Positions 26,401 to 35,248 of a DNA stretch of 64,000 nucleotides are shown here, piece by piece. Source of the DNA: Caldisericia bacterium (lineage in GTDB: Bacteria; Caldisericota; Caldisericia; JAAYUI01); the NCBI GenBank assembly GCA_017992475.1, contig JAGOOO010000001.1, forward strand, positions 124,001 through 188,000. Reading direction: 5' to 3'. Numbering within the stretch: position 1 is the first letter of the stretch; the number at the start of each line of letters is the position of its first letter. The translations under genes and the position numbers were made by a program. A model generated the notes under the pieces. The model ran no database searches and was not told where the DNA came from. It saw only the letters and a program-made list of their open reading frames with translations.

Positions 26401-29400
26401 CACAACCACAATCGAGCTGACCATCAATTCAAAAAAGGCAATCATCAATGGTGTCCCAACAACACTCCAGAGCCCGGCGATAATAAAAGATGGAAGGACA
26501 TTCGTCCCGATAAGATTTATTGGCGAGGCCTTTGGCGCAGATGTGAGCTGGGACCAGAAGACAAAGACTGTTCTTGTAACATTGGACCTTGCAAAAGACA
26601 AACCACTTGTGGATGTAGATAAAAACAATATTGACATTCAGTGGCACGATGCAACACCAAACGCAATTCCGCCAAAAACAACGGTTACAATAATAAACAA
26701 AGGTGGCGGGAAAATAATTTTCAAAGAACCCATTGATACCACAAGTGCCATGCAAACAACACGCGTTTCTGTTTCAAAGGAAAAGGTTACCCTTACCCCA
26801 ATATTTGGAAGTGATCTGCCCATTGAAACAAGTGACGCGGCAATAGTTGCAACTTACAATGGAATTGTGGGATTAAACCTCAATGTTGGCATTTACCCAA
26901 AAGACTCGGTCCTTTTCTCGTCAAAAGGAGACTTTTACAAAATCAACGGCTTTGAGCAACAAGACCAGCCAAAGGTGCTTGATGGACTGGTCTCGACATC
27001 TGTTCTCAAATTCATTTCCTCCTGTGGCGGATCAAGCATATTTGACCCAACAAGCGGCAATCTTGCCATAATGATGAGGGGCAAAACACTTGAGCTTGGC
27101 ACAAAAACAGGTGATTTCTTCCTTGATGGCACCAAAATGCCGTGGAAGTTCAGGTATGAGGTAAAAGGTGAAGATGTCATGCTGCCCTGGGCCTGCCTTT
27201 CGCTCGCATTTGGCCTGGAAATAAGTGAAAACTATGAGAGTGTCAGGGTCTGGCTCAAGAAAGAACCCCAACCCCTGCTTTCACTCGACTGGCCAAGCAT
27301 TGACCTTGTGAAGATGAATGATAAAAAGGTGGCAAAACCTTTCGAGGCAAATCTTTATCCGATCAGAGAGAATGCCAAGTACAGCCTCTTGCAGGACCAA
27401 TCACAATACAAGCTTTTCTTCTTCTACTCAAACAACCAGGCATGTGCCAGAATGATACCGTTCATTGAGAGCACTTTTAGAAGGTACAAGGACAAAGGTT
27501 TGTCTTGCTACCTTGTATCGAATTCGATACCAACAGATTCTACAGTAGAGCAGTTTTTTGCAGGCAATAGAGACATAATGGAGGGTCTTGATGCACTCTC
27601 AATAGTTGGCCTCACACTGCCGATCATGTTTAATGAAAGCGGTGAGATTTGCGAAGGTTTCCCTGGCGAGTCAATCCCCAGACTCTATATTGTCAATTCC
27701 AAAGACGAGCTTGTTTTTGCCCTCCCGGATGCAAACCAGTCCCAGCTTATTTATCTTGAACAGGCCACCGCTTCGATCTTTGACAACCAGGGCGCTGTCC
27801 CACCAGATGTGCTCACAGTAAATGTGTCAAACAAAGGTGGCTCTGCAGGCCAGGGCTCGATAACATCAAACTCACCACTAGTCAACATTCTGACTGGTAC
27901 TTTCAGGAGTTCACCTGTACAGGTTTCATTGAGCTTTGATCCATCTCAAGTTGAACTCAAGAATACACCAAACTACAAAATCGCAACAGCGACTCTGCTT
28001 GGAACAAGCAACCAGGTCGAGATACCTGTCAGGTGCTGGAACATTCCGCCCTTCACATCCTTTTCCAGCTGGTATAATGGTTCAAAGACCATAAGAATAA
28101 ATGGCTCAAACGTCAGCATGCCTGTTGCTGCCACTGCAGGTGATGATCCGGTGGGGCCAATAGGATTGATTGCAAAATCCATAGGCGCAGAAGTAAGGAT
28201 CCTGCCAAACCAGACGGTCAGGTTTATTGCCGGGCAGAATGAAGCAACAATGTACATTGGGCAAAATTTTGCCGAATCTGGTGGATCAAAATTCGAGTTT
28301 AGCGGCAAATTCTCGATAGAATCAGGAGAAATATACGGCCCTGTAAAGTTCCTTTCACAATTTGCAGGGGCAACCCTCCAGAGTTTTGACGGAACAATAG
28401 TGTTGTGGGCACCAACAATAAGGGGAAGGGCAACAACCCCACTCCTCTCGGTTGATAAGTCCAGCCTGATGTTCAATTCATACATCCCGCCAGCAGGTGG
28501 GTTCAGGGCAGCACCAGATTTTGAGCTTCCAAGCTACCCCTACTCCTCGGGAGCCAAAACAAAGCTCTCCGAACTCCTCAAAAAACCAGAAGTGCAAGTT
28601 GTCATTATTGATTTCTGGGCAACCTGGTGTCCACCATGCAAGTCCTCCATGCCCCATCTTGAGAAGCTTTGGAGAAATTACAAAAACAAAGGCCTGGTGG
28701 TGCTTGGTGTCATCACTGACCAGGATGAAAAAACAGATGAAGATATTGAAGAAACACTCACTGAGGACTCAAGAATCAAAGGTGGCCTAAAATCACTCGG
28801 CTTGGACAAAATAACTTATCCGATGTGCTATGACATAAGGCCAGAACTCAAAACATTCCGCCTTTACGAAGGAAAGGCAATCCCAAGGCTTGTCGTTATT
28901 ACAAAAGACATGAAATGGGCATACACAAATGTGGGTTTCTGGGACCAGGGTGTGAGGAACCTTGAATTCAAGGTAAGGAGATTGCTTGGGATTGAGGAGA
29001 GCGCAAAAACTCCGTCTCTCAGCCTTTCAAATATTGGCGTTGGGGAGCTCTCCGGAACAATAACAAGTTCTCTCCCATACATAACGCCAAAAAACACAAA
29101 TTTCTCCACCACTGACTCCACATCAATCAAGTTCTCAGTCAACACCTGGACCGCTCCTGTATTCCCGGAAACGGGGACAATAACTATTGAATCCAATGGT
29201 GGAAAATTTATTTGCGATATTCAATACAATCCTGTTTTTGAAAATAAACCACTGGAGCTAAAAATCAACACCACTGACAGCTCTCTTACATTCAACAATC
29301 TGAAAACCAAGGTTTCTATTTCCACAAAAACTTTTGGTGACAAATATCTGGTCGCGATCAATTCGCTGCTTCCGGCACTTGGTGGATCAGCTTCGGTGCT

Positions 29401-29626
29401 TCCAGATAGGAAAAGGGCACTGGGCCAGTTTGAAACATGGCAAATAAGTGTCGAACACAACAAAACAGCTGTATCCGCAGGACCATTCACCCTAAACGCA
29501 CAGGCCCCAACTATCATTGAAGGTGGTGACATCTTTGTGGACTTTGAAACGCTCTGCGACATAATCGGAGCAGAGGCATCTTTTGAAAACGAAAACAAAA
29601 CACTGGTACTGAGGTATGAAATATGA
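23480..29626 (+). CDS. Giant secreted M28 peptidase fused to stalk domains and thioredoxin folds (2048 aa)
   Basis: Start ATG 23480 with GGAGG close upstream; signal peptide of about 22 residues. An M28 aminopeptidase domain (about residues 30-490) with a PA-like insert shows metal ligands in ITAHYDHLG, ACDNASG, LSGEELGLVG, NLDMVCGE and WHDPEDT. Next are an Ig-like repeat (about 505-575) and a BACON-like domain (577-673). At least five copper-amine-oxidase N-terminal-like units follow, the clearest at about 911-1035 (TYVPYRFIGEPFG; TFVPIRFIGEAFG), others degenerate. A thioredoxin-like segment lacking CxxC (about 1307-1437; YSNNQACARM) and a TlpA-like domain with FWATWCPPCKSSMP (about 1674-1838) are embedded among them. 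The peptidase is probably active outside the cell. The combination with two thioredoxin folds is unusual. Overlaps the next gene by ATGA. Confidence 0.85.
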   Translation: MKRFASLTLVIMMFATLLPLASQVQASDYSFAGLIEKIASEAPMKYIEKLSSKEFRGRMVGDPGEKITTDYIASLYKSFGLKPAGDDDTYFQNFSTSVFLPKSPVDFRMVTEDGGTEKQFVYKKDYNFLQVTGSGKANADAIFAGFGISTQKYNYDDYKGIDAKGKVVAVIRHAPDYLRELAGQEADSLMAFQYKVDNAIAHGASAVVVFENPMLPPENRRNMNEKIVSAYPSSIPCFFVSVECSNQILSKSGLTSEQLFKKINDSKSPSSFQIKNTRLQVEVNAEFNPAHKTSNVVGYIAASDPFGANETVLITAHYDHLGVDVDGTLYPGACDNASGIASMLEIARVFTDSGLKPKINICFAALSGEELGLVGASYMANNPPFPLDGMTVLNLDMVCGEPNRINLSMDANFTDLFDKLKFSGLKVGADVRQGRPANNNDSAAFYAKGVPSVFIFGGRGMMWHDPEDTIEHVNPEGLQLCTRFAALTACLYAEPFFLALDSQSLESPAPDYVVSGYTGRGARVTIGGRQTIASETGKFSIPVTLGEGKNDLKVTATKPSSGEKIEKTITVSYVLQAKAELSTSMLNFGFVTQRSEPKTITFTITNTGKGPLSGTLKPCSDWLEIKPAKLNPDKTVVEATLLPKWLIPKGFHICMIQIETSGGMVFLPVTAVTGEEPTVELIMTPGSKRVKIQGDDVPVSQGFEVVSNANCYPSSALSMSFGMLVKKDADGIKLTFNDEQYRLWTGSAVGLKGNVPFTLKKEVYENKDEVMLPESLLEIMGMGIEKKEGGQVVITYDMSKIAPFSAEIFPPDFIELEQDTIYSKDFSWMTRQSFKFTPNRSGLLSYIVPDWLHLGNNYSKNYPVEGGKTIEIWPFPNNALINQLKPKSGKIEFFINGHPVGSVEVKLKYANTKRIISIVIGSKTATIDGEEKEVSPPAFIEKGTTYVPYRFIGEPFGAKVEWVQQTRSVRATIGTTTIELTINSKKAIINGVPTTLQSPAIIKDGRTFVPIRFIGEAFGADVSWDQKTKTVLVTLDLAKDKPLVDVDKNNIDIQWHDATPNAIPPKTTVTIINKGGGKIIFKEPIDTTSAMQTTRVSVSKEKVTLTPIFGSDLPIETSDAAIVATYNGIVGLNLNVGIYPKDSVLFSSKGDFYKINGFEQQDQPKVLDGLVSTSVLKFISSCGGSSIFDPTSGNLAIMMRGKTLELGTKTGDFFLDGTKMPWKFRYEVKGEDVMLPWACLSLAFGLEISENYESVRVWLKKEPQPLLSLDWPSIDLVKMNDKKVAKPFEANLYPIRENAKYSLLQDQSQYKLFFFYSNNQACARMIPFIESTFRRYKDKGLSCYLVSNSIPTDSTVEQFFAGNRDIMEGLDALSIVGLTLPIMFNESGEICEGFPGESIPRLYIVNSKDELVFALPDANQSQLIYLEQATASIFDNQGAVPPDVLTVNVSNKGGSAGQGSITSNSPLVNILTGTFRSSPVQVSLSFDPSQVELKNTPNYKIATATLLGTSNQVEIPVRCWNIPPFTSFSSWYNGSKTIRINGSNVSMPVAATAGDDPVGPIGLIAKSIGAEVRILPNQTVRFIAGQNEATMYIGQNFAESGGSKFEFSGKFSIESGEIYGPVKFLSQFAGATLQSFDGTIVLWAPTIRGRATTPLLSVDKSSLMFNSYIPPAGGFRAAPDFELPSYPYSSGAKTKLSELLKKPEVQVVIIDFWATWCPPCKSSMPHLEKLWRNYKNKGLVVLGVITDQDEKTDEDIEETLTEDSRIKGGLKSLGLDKITYPMCYDIRPELKTFRLYEGKAIPRLVVITKDMKWAYTNVGFWDQGVRNLEFKVRRLLGIEESAKTPSLSLSNIGVGELSGTITSSLPYITPKNTNFSTTDSTSIKFSVNTWTAPVFPETGTITIESNGGKFICDIQYNPVFENKPLELKINTTDSSLTFNNLKTKVSISTKTFGDKYLVAINSLLPALGGSASVLPDRKRALGQFETWQISVEHNKTAVSAGPFTLNAQAPTIIEGGDIFVDFETLCDIIGAEASFENENKTLVLRYEI

Positions 29627-29829
29627 ACGAAATGACGGATGAAGCAGAATTTGTAGTAGATATTCTCAAGGGAAAAGGCAAAATGACCACCACCCAAATT
29701 GAGGATGCCATCAAGGCCCAAGGGATTGCATGCAGGGATGCGGCGTCAAGATTCCTACCCGGGCTCAGGGCTCAGGGCTTCATCAAGGGTGAGTTTAAAA
29801 GCAAAACGTGGGTGTGGTGGGTTGATTAA
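29623..29829 (+). CDS. Small winged-helix-like protein (68 aa)
   Basis: The ATG overlaps the giant gene's stop (ATGA) and its TAA overlaps the uvrC ATG by one base, so it is tightly coupled on both sides. The sequence has a helix-turn-helix-like core (MTTTQIEDAIKAQGI, then ASRFLPGLRAQGFIKG) and ends with two strands, TWVWWVD, fitting a compact winged helix. It may bind nucleic acid. No exact family recognised. Confidence 0.65.
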   Translation: MNEMTDEAEFVVDILKGKGKMTTTQIEDAIKAQGIACRDAASRFLPGLRAQGFIKGEFKSKTWVWWVD

Positions 29830-31466
29830 TGACGGAGCTTGAAGAGAAGGTAAAAAACCTTCCACTCAAGCCTGGTGTTTACCTCTTCAAGGACTCTACC
29901 GGGAAGGTCATATACGTCGGAAAGGCAAAATGCCTTCGCGACAGAGTTTCGTCATATCTGGACAAATCGCAGCTGTTGCCAAAAGTGGCAGCAATGATGG
30001 ACCATGCATGCGATCTAGATTTCATAGTCACCTACTCGGCCCACGAGGCCCTCGTACTCGAAAATAATCTGATAAAGGAATATCAGCCACACTACAACAT
30101 CAAGCTACGTGACGATAAGGAATACAGCTTCATTTTTGTTTCGAAAGAATCATTCCCAAGGCTTGGCAGGACAAGAAGGACGGACAATCCAAATTTCCAT
30201 TACTTTGGCCCTTATACAAGATCTGAGTCTCTTGCGACAAATATCAGGACTATAAGGCAATTTTTTCCGGTCAGAACGTGCAAGCTCGAACTCCCAGAGA
30301 AAAAATGCAGGCCTTGCCTCGATTATCATATCGGATTGTGCCTTGCGCCATGCGCCAGCCTAACAAGTCAGGAAGAATACCAGTCAATGGTTGCCGATTT
30401 GCTCTTGTTACTTTCTGGCAAATACAAGAAGCTGGAAGAAACACTCCACAAAAAAATGACTGAAGCATCTGCGTCCTTAAGGTTCGAGGAAGCTGCCAGG
30501 CTGAGAGAAAGTATCAAGAACCTCTCCTCGATAGTATCCAAACAAAGAGTCATCAGCACAGAACCAGCTGATAGAGATGCTTTTGCCGTTTTTAATAACG
30601 AAAATAGGGCGTGCGTCGAATACATGAAAGTAAGGGGAGGCAGGTTAATCCTGGACATGCAGATGTTCGCAGGTTCAGAAGACGAAGCCACCCCTTCAGA
30701 GTTTCTTGGTGCAGTGATGCAACAGGTATACGGTAGCCAGGACAACATCGATTTGCCATCAGAAATCCTTGTAAATGTAAAACCAGAGGGTGAAAAGGAA
30801 CTCTTTGAGTTCATCAATCAGGGTAGGGAACTCCTCAGGCAGATAAAAATTGTCCAGCCAAAAAGGGGTGACAAGGTGCAATTGCTGAAGATGGCAGAAA
30901 CAAATGCAAAACACCATCTTTCAGAGCACATGAGAAGGGAGACCCTTGCACTTGGCAAAAATGCTATAACCCAGCTTCAGGAGGCACTTGAACTTAAAAA
31001 ACCACCGTTTCTCATTGAAGGTTACGACATAGCAAACATACAGGGAAAAGGTGCAGTCGGGTCGCAGGTCAGCTTTAAGGATGGCCGACCAAACAAGAAA
31101 GGCTACAGGATCTACAAAATCAAAACAAAAGATACTCCTGATGATTATGCAATGATGAGAGAAACGCTGGAGAGAAGAAGGACACATTGGGATGATGAGG
31201 AGTTTGCCCAAAAACCAGACCTCCTCCTCATTGATGGTGGAATAGGCCAGCTCAACGTTGCCCTCGATGTGTTCAAGGGAATGGATATAGAGATAGCCTC
31301 TCTTGCCAAGGAAGAAGAGCTCGTTATGCGAAAGGGGATGGAACCGATAAGGTTGCCGGAAACCAGCCTGGCATTGAGACTTCTCCAGCAAATTAGAGAC
31401 GAGTCCCACAGGTTTGCTGGAAAACACTTCAGAACACAGCACAAAAAACTGTCGGGACTTGATTAA
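29829..31466 (+). CDS. uvrC: UvrABC excinuclease subunit C lacking the C-terminal HhH domain
   Basis: 545 residues. Makes the two incisions flanking DNA lesions with UvrB. The GIY-YIG nuclease is N-terminal (KPGVYLFKDSTGKVIYVGKA), the UvrB-binding UVR motif lies near residues 195-235 (FEEAARLRESI), and the RNase-H-like nuclease follows (EGYDIANIQGKG; LLIDGGIGQLN). The protein ends at HKKLSGLD, exactly where most UvrC proteins continue into a helix-hairpin-helix pair of about 60 residues. Only 27 bases separate the stop from the next gene, so that domain is absent rather than frameshifted. DNA affinity or 5' incision could be altered. Confidence 0.92.
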   Translation: MTELEEKVKNLPLKPGVYLFKDSTGKVIYVGKAKCLRDRVSSYLDKSQLLPKVAAMMDHACDLDFIVTYSAHEALVLENNLIKEYQPHYNIKLRDDKEYSFIFVSKESFPRLGRTRRTDNPNFHYFGPYTRSESLATNIRTIRQFFPVRTCKLELPEKKCRPCLDYHIGLCLAPCASLTSQEEYQSMVADLLLLLSGKYKKLEETLHKKMTEASASLRFEEAARLRESIKNLSSIVSKQRVISTEPADRDAFAVFNNENRACVEYMKVRGGRLILDMQMFAGSEDEATPSEFLGAVMQQVYGSQDNIDLPSEILVNVKPEGEKELFEFINQGRELLRQIKIVQPKRGDKVQLLKMAETNAKHHLSEHMRRETLALGKNAITQLQEALELKKPPFLIEGYDIANIQGKGAVGSQVSFKDGRPNKKGYRIYKIKTKDTPDDYAMMRETLERRRTHWDDEEFAQKPDLLLIDGGIGQLNVALDVFKGMDIEIASLAKEEELVMRKGMEPIRLPETSLALRLLQQIRDESHRFAGKHFRTQHKKLSGLD

Positions 31467-31493
31467 AGGCCAAAAGGGAATAACTTAAACACC

Positions 31494-32180
31494 ATGAAAA
31501 AAGGTTTGCTTATTTCAACCATAATTGTCTTCACAATGTTTTTTGCTGGATGCGGTGGTCCCGATCTGATGATAATGGTGCCTAACCTCACAAATATGAG
31601 GTTCCAGACTGCAGAAAAGGTCGCCCAGAAAAGAGATCTAAAACTGGTCATTGAAAAATACGAGGCCTCAGAGTTTGTTCCGGAAGGAAGCATTATATCA
31701 CAGGATCCTTCCGAAGGCGCTTACATAAAAACCGCCAGGAGCGTTTTTGTCGTTGTCTCGAGTGGCAAGAGAAAAATGAAAGTGCCAAACCTCATTGGAA
31801 TGAAATATGGAGATGCACAAGATTCACTCCTCAAGATAGGGCTTGCAATAGGCGGGATAGAAGAGGAATCATCCAATGCCAGTGATGTTGGTTATGTCGT
31901 CAGGCAATTTCCGGCTCCAGACAGCGAAGTTGATAGAAACACTCCAATAACACTGACTGTATCAGTTGGACAGCTGACAACTGTCCCCAATGTTTTGGGT
32001 CTTCCAGTTGACCAGGCTTCCGAAACTCTCCAGCAGGCTGGTTTTGAGGTAAACCTTATAGCTGTCCAGAAAAACCTTGCCCCATACGCTGACGCAAATA
32101 TCGTTTTGAGAACTGATCCTGAGCCAAACAGGGAATGCGACACCAAAAACAAGATTGATATCTACTTCAGGCAGCCATGA
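31494..32180 (+). CDS. PASTA-domain lipoprotein
   Basis: 228 residues. Lipoprotein signal with lipobox FAGC. Three PASTA repeats fill the rest, starting at VPNLTNMRFQTAE, VPNLIGMKYGDAQ and VPNVLGLPVDQAS. PASTA units bind peptidoglycan or beta-lactams and normally sit on Ser/Thr kinases or PBPs; here they stand alone on a lipid anchor. The last four bases overlap rpe. A role in sensing or holding the cell wall is likely. In Firmicutes PASTA kinases often lie by rpe and rsgA, so this could be a remnant of that neighbourhood (inference). Confidence 0.88.
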   Translation: MKKGLLISTIIVFTMFFAGCGGPDLMIMVPNLTNMRFQTAEKVAQKRDLKLVIEKYEASEFVPEGSIISQDPSEGAYIKTARSVFVVVSSGKRKMKVPNLIGMKYGDAQDSLLKIGLAIGGIEEESSNASDVGYVVRQFPAPDSEVDRNTPITLTVSVGQLTTVPNVLGLPVDQASETLQQAGFEVNLIAVQKNLAPYADANIVLRTDPEPNRECDTKNKIDIYFRQP

Positions 32181-32821
32181 CAAAACTGGCCCCTTCACTT
32201 CTTGCAGCCAACCCCCTCAACCTTGAAGAGGGGATCAAAAATATAAACGAGTTCGCGGACATTCTTCATCTTGACGTTATGGATGGCCATTTTGTCCCAA
32301 ATCTTGCTTTGGGAATCCTAACATGTGAATCTGCATGCAAAGTTTCACTAGTTCCTGCATACGCACATCTGATGGTCAACAATCCTGGCGAATACATAGA
32401 AAAATTTAGGAACATGGGTGCAAAAATGTTTGTATGGCATGTAGAACTTGGCCTAAAACATATGGAAATAATAAATCTCGTCAAATCTTCGGGAATGAAA
32501 CCGGGTCTGGCCATAAAACCCGACACAGATTGCGATATTCTCAAGCCATTTATTGACCAGATAGCCATCGTAACAGTAATGGGTGTTTACCCTGGATTTT
32601 CAGGCCAAAAATTCATTCCATCCACAATAAACAGGGTCGCCAAAGTGAGAGAGCTGTCAGAAACAATAGAAATAGAGGTTGACGGTGGCGTTGGGCTTGA
32701 GAACGCATCAGCACTTGTCGAGAATGGCGCTGACATTCTCGTTTCAGGATCAAGTTTTTTTAACTCAAAAGACAAAAAGACCTTCTCTGATCAGATAAGG
32801 TCTTTAAGGAGGAAACCATGA
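32177..32821 (+). CDS. rpe: Ribulose-phosphate 3-epimerase
   Basis: 214 residues. Interconverts ribulose-5-phosphate and xylulose-5-phosphate in the pentose phosphate pathway. TIM-barrel signatures are APSLLAANPLNLEEGI, the metal site LHLDVMDGHFVPN, VMGVYPGFSGQKF, and the phosphate-binding EVDGGVGLENA and LVSGSSFF. Overlaps the PASTA lipoprotein and the following lipoprotein by four bases each, so all three are translated from one message. Confidence 0.95.
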   Translation: MTKLAPSLLAANPLNLEEGIKNINEFADILHLDVMDGHFVPNLALGILTCESACKVSLVPAYAHLMVNNPGEYIEKFRNMGAKMFVWHVELGLKHMEIINLVKSSGMKPGLAIKPDTDCDILKPFIDQIAIVTVMGVYPGFSGQKFIPSTINRVAKVRELSETIEIEVDGGVGLENASALVENGADILVSGSSFFNSKDKKTFSDQIRSLRRKP

Positions 32822-33852
32822 CAAAAAAACTAGCCCCCATAACACTGGCTCTGGTTTTAGCGATAGTATTCTTTGCTTCTTGCGAAGGTGGATCATCAAA
32901 ACTATCAGGCACCGTAAGAGATACAATCAGCTTGGCAAAGATTGCAAATGCAAGCATTGTAATCGATTCGAAAACAATCGTGACAGATGATGACGGAAGA
33001 TTTATTGTGGAAGGACTCTCCGAGGGCAAGTTTGATGTGATAATCTCTGCAGACGGGTATTCAAAAACCACCTACCCCGAGTTCGAAATTAAAGACGGGG
33101 ACAATTTTCTTGAGGCAACGCTCTCAAAAACAGATGATTCCAAAGCAGGAGAGATCACAAAAACTCCACTGAAACCACAAACAACCCCACCACCAGCTCC
33201 AGGAAAACCTGTGGGAAACAGGCCAAACATAAATATTTATATGGATTTTACAAATTGTGTAGTCAAAACAACAAAGGGTGACAAACAATTCCCCGGATCA
33301 ATACTTGAAATGACATTCAATGGAGACTCGGTAAGAAATGTCATAAAAAGCCAAAATCCTCAAGCACCACAAACTGAAATAATATTCACCCCAACAACAA
33401 CGTACAATAAGGTCCCGAGCCAGGGCTGGATAGGCATTAAGGTTCCAAAAGGACAAGCTCCCGGAGAATCTTCAAAAATCCAACTCCAGCTTTACATGAA
33501 GGCCATAAAGGAAGTTTTATCTGACAAAAACTCGACATTCAACGCTCTCGGAAAAGGATCTTTTGCCAGTCAGGAAGTTGAAAAATACTATATAGCAGGG
33601 TATGGGAAGGACGCAACAGATCAGGTCGATGGGGAAATCCTTGTACTTTCAAAAGGATCTAATAAAGGTATGATGGTTTCCTTCAATGGGAAATTAACCA
33701 TCGGCAGCGAAGGTGACAGCTATACAATTGAAATAACCAATATTGGCTCTGCACCAAAAATTCAGATACCCGAAAATGCCAAGATAATGGATCCATCATC
33801 TTCTACCCAGCTAAAACCATCACAGCCAATATCAAAACCCAAAAATCCCTGA
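32818..33852 (+). CDS. Lipoprotein with a carboxypeptidase-regulatory-like domain
   Basis: 344 residues. Lipoprotein signal with lipobox FASC. An N-terminal beta sandwich of the carboxypeptidase regulatory/CNA-B-like type (SGTVRDTISLAKIANASI to FEIKDGDNFLEATL) is followed by a proline/threonine-rich linker and a C-terminal domain of about 190 residues with several beta strands, which resembles LolA-type or DUF4412-like lipoprotein-binding folds only loosely. Function unknown. It is the last gene of the run and is followed by a terminator. The overlap with rpe shows co-transcription. Confidence 0.7.
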   Translation: MTKKLAPITLALVLAIVFFASCEGGSSKLSGTVRDTISLAKIANASIVIDSKTIVTDDDGRFIVEGLSEGKFDVIISADGYSKTTYPEFEIKDGDNFLEATLSKTDDSKAGEITKTPLKPQTTPPPAPGKPVGNRPNINIYMDFTNCVVKTTKGDKQFPGSILEMTFNGDSVRNVIKSQNPQAPQTEIIFTPTTTYNKVPSQGWIGIKVPKGQAPGESSKIQLQLYMKAIKEVLSDKNSTFNALGKGSFASQEVEKYYIAGYGKDATDQVDGEILVLSKGSNKGMMVSFNGKLTIGSEGDSYTIEITNIGSAPKIQIPENAKIMDPSSSTQLKPSQPISKPKNP

Positions 33853-33873
33853 TAACAAAAACCTAGAAAAACA

Positions 33874-33904
33874 AAAAGGCCAGGTAATATTTATCTGGCC
33901 TTTT
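33874..33904. terminator. Bidirectional terminator
   Basis: AAAAGGCCAG (33874-33883) pairs with CTGGCCTTTT (33895-33904); the stem can extend inwards. A-run and T-run on either side serve the two convergent genes. Confidence 0.85.
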
Positions 33905-33919
33905 AAATTTCACCATAAT

Positions 33920-35248
33920 TCAGTTTTTTCTCTTAAAGGGAGCATAAAGGACAAGTTCCATAAGATCTTGATTGTCTGGATCTTCTTTGTCAAAAATAAG
34001 TTCCTGAATCCACGGAGCATGCCTGCAATCAATCCCCTTCTCATCAAAACTCTTGAAGAGTCTCTTATAATTTTCAGGAATGTCCTCGAGTCTGCTTGAC
34101 AAAATAAGGTAGTCACCACCCTCGACTTCCTTTATACCAACACCACCAGAAGACTCGACGCCATCCGGTACAGTGACCCAATGCTCAAATCCATAAAATG
34201 ATCTGTCAGGTTCCGGACACGGATTGTCAAAACCGAAAATTTTTGTTCCTGGCAAATCAAGAATTCCATTTTTAGTTGCCCATTCCTTCATTATTTTCCA
34301 GGAATCCGTTTCTGGTGAAGTGCTCAGGGCACAGCAATGTGCTACCCTCATTTTATCCAGCTTTACTTCCCTTATTTCCTTTTCCATAGGTTTTTCCTTG
34401 ATCTTGATCGGCATGTAAAGGTCGATTTCGAGTGCTTCACTGTCCCATCTGTCCGGAGGCGTCAAATGCTCCTCAAGGCATTGGTGCGTTCCATATTCAT
34501 ACTTGCTCAGCGAGAGCCACGTTGAAAAATGCTTCCAGTCTTTCTCGATGTTGGGGAGTGTTGTGCTCATGACAGCATAATGACCTCCCATGAGGTGTTT
34601 GAATTTTATTTCATCAGTTCCTGCAACATCTTTCTCCACGGTGATGCAAACTTCATAGCCATATTCATCTTTTCCTGGTTGTGGTGAAGGGTTGTTGAAT
34701 CCAAAAAGTCTGTATGGGCCATCAAAAAGACCGTTGCTTGCTGCCCAATCTAAAAGCTTGTTCCAAGCGTCTTTCTCCGGTGTTTTGCCAATCGCATTGT
34801 AATAGGCAACCCTAATTGGAGGAAGCCATTTCAGGACTTTAACTTTAGGGTCTCCCTGCATATTTGCCGAATTATCATAATATTTTTCAATCAGGTCCAC
34901 TTTGCTGTACTCCTTTATCTTTGGTTTTTTTTGCCTGAATGTGCCTGGTGTAACACCGAATTCAGACTTGAAGGCCCTTGTGAAGGCTTCTTGCGAGTCA
35001 TACTCGCAATCAAGGGCAAGCTCGATGATGCTTTCATGTCCAGCTCTCAGCTTTTTTGCTGCTTCAGTCATTCTTCTTGTCCTCACGTAGGCCATGAGGG
35101 ATCTTCCCACCAGCATATGAAACATTCTGTAGCAATGGGCGGTGGAGATGCCTGACTGGCCGCAGGCCGTGTCCGGATTTATCCGGACTGTGAGGTTTTC
35201 CTCAATATAATTGATCACCCTCTGGATTCGTTCAAAGCTGTTCATCAT
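33920..35248 (-). CDS. AraC-family regulator with two GyrI-like effector domains
   Basis: 442 residues from ATG 35248 (GGTGGTG just upstream; ATG 35245 and GTG 35260 are alternatives). The N-terminal double helix-turn-helix of AraC type covers about residues 1-105 (RINPDTACGQSGISTAHCYRM; YDSQEAFTRAFKSEFGVTPG). Two consecutive GyrI-like small-molecule-binding domains follow, the first from about 130 to 290 and the second from about 300 to 442, each with a GFNNP or GFDNPCPEP segment. One such domain is usual; the tandem pair is less common. It probably senses a hydrophobic or cationic compound. Target genes are not evident. Confidence 0.88.
   Translation of the reverse strand: MMNSFERIQRVINYIEENLTVRINPDTACGQSGISTAHCYRMFHMLVGRSLMAYVRTRRMTEAAKKLRAGHESIIELALDCEYDSQEAFTRAFKSEFGVTPGTFRQKKPKIKEYSKVDLIEKYYDNSANMQGDPKVKVLKWLPPIRVAYYNAIGKTPEKDAWNKLLDWAASNGLFDGPYRLFGFNNPSPQPGKDEYGYEVCITVEKDVAGTDEIKFKHLMGGHYAVMSTTLPNIEKDWKHFSTWLSLSKYEYGTHQCLEEHLTPPDRWDSEALEIDLYMPIKIKEKPMEKEIREVKLDKMRVAHCCALSTSPETDSWKIMKEWATKNGILDLPGTKIFGFDNPCPEPDRSFYGFEHWVTVPDGVESSGGVGIKEVEGGDYLILSSRLEDIPENYKRLFKSFDEKGIDCRHAPWIQELIFDKEDPDNQDLMELVLYAPFKRKN

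Noticed and set aside
31467-31493. Frameshift that would restore the UvrC HhH domain
   Set aside because: Only 27 bases lie before the next gene, far too few to encode the missing domain.
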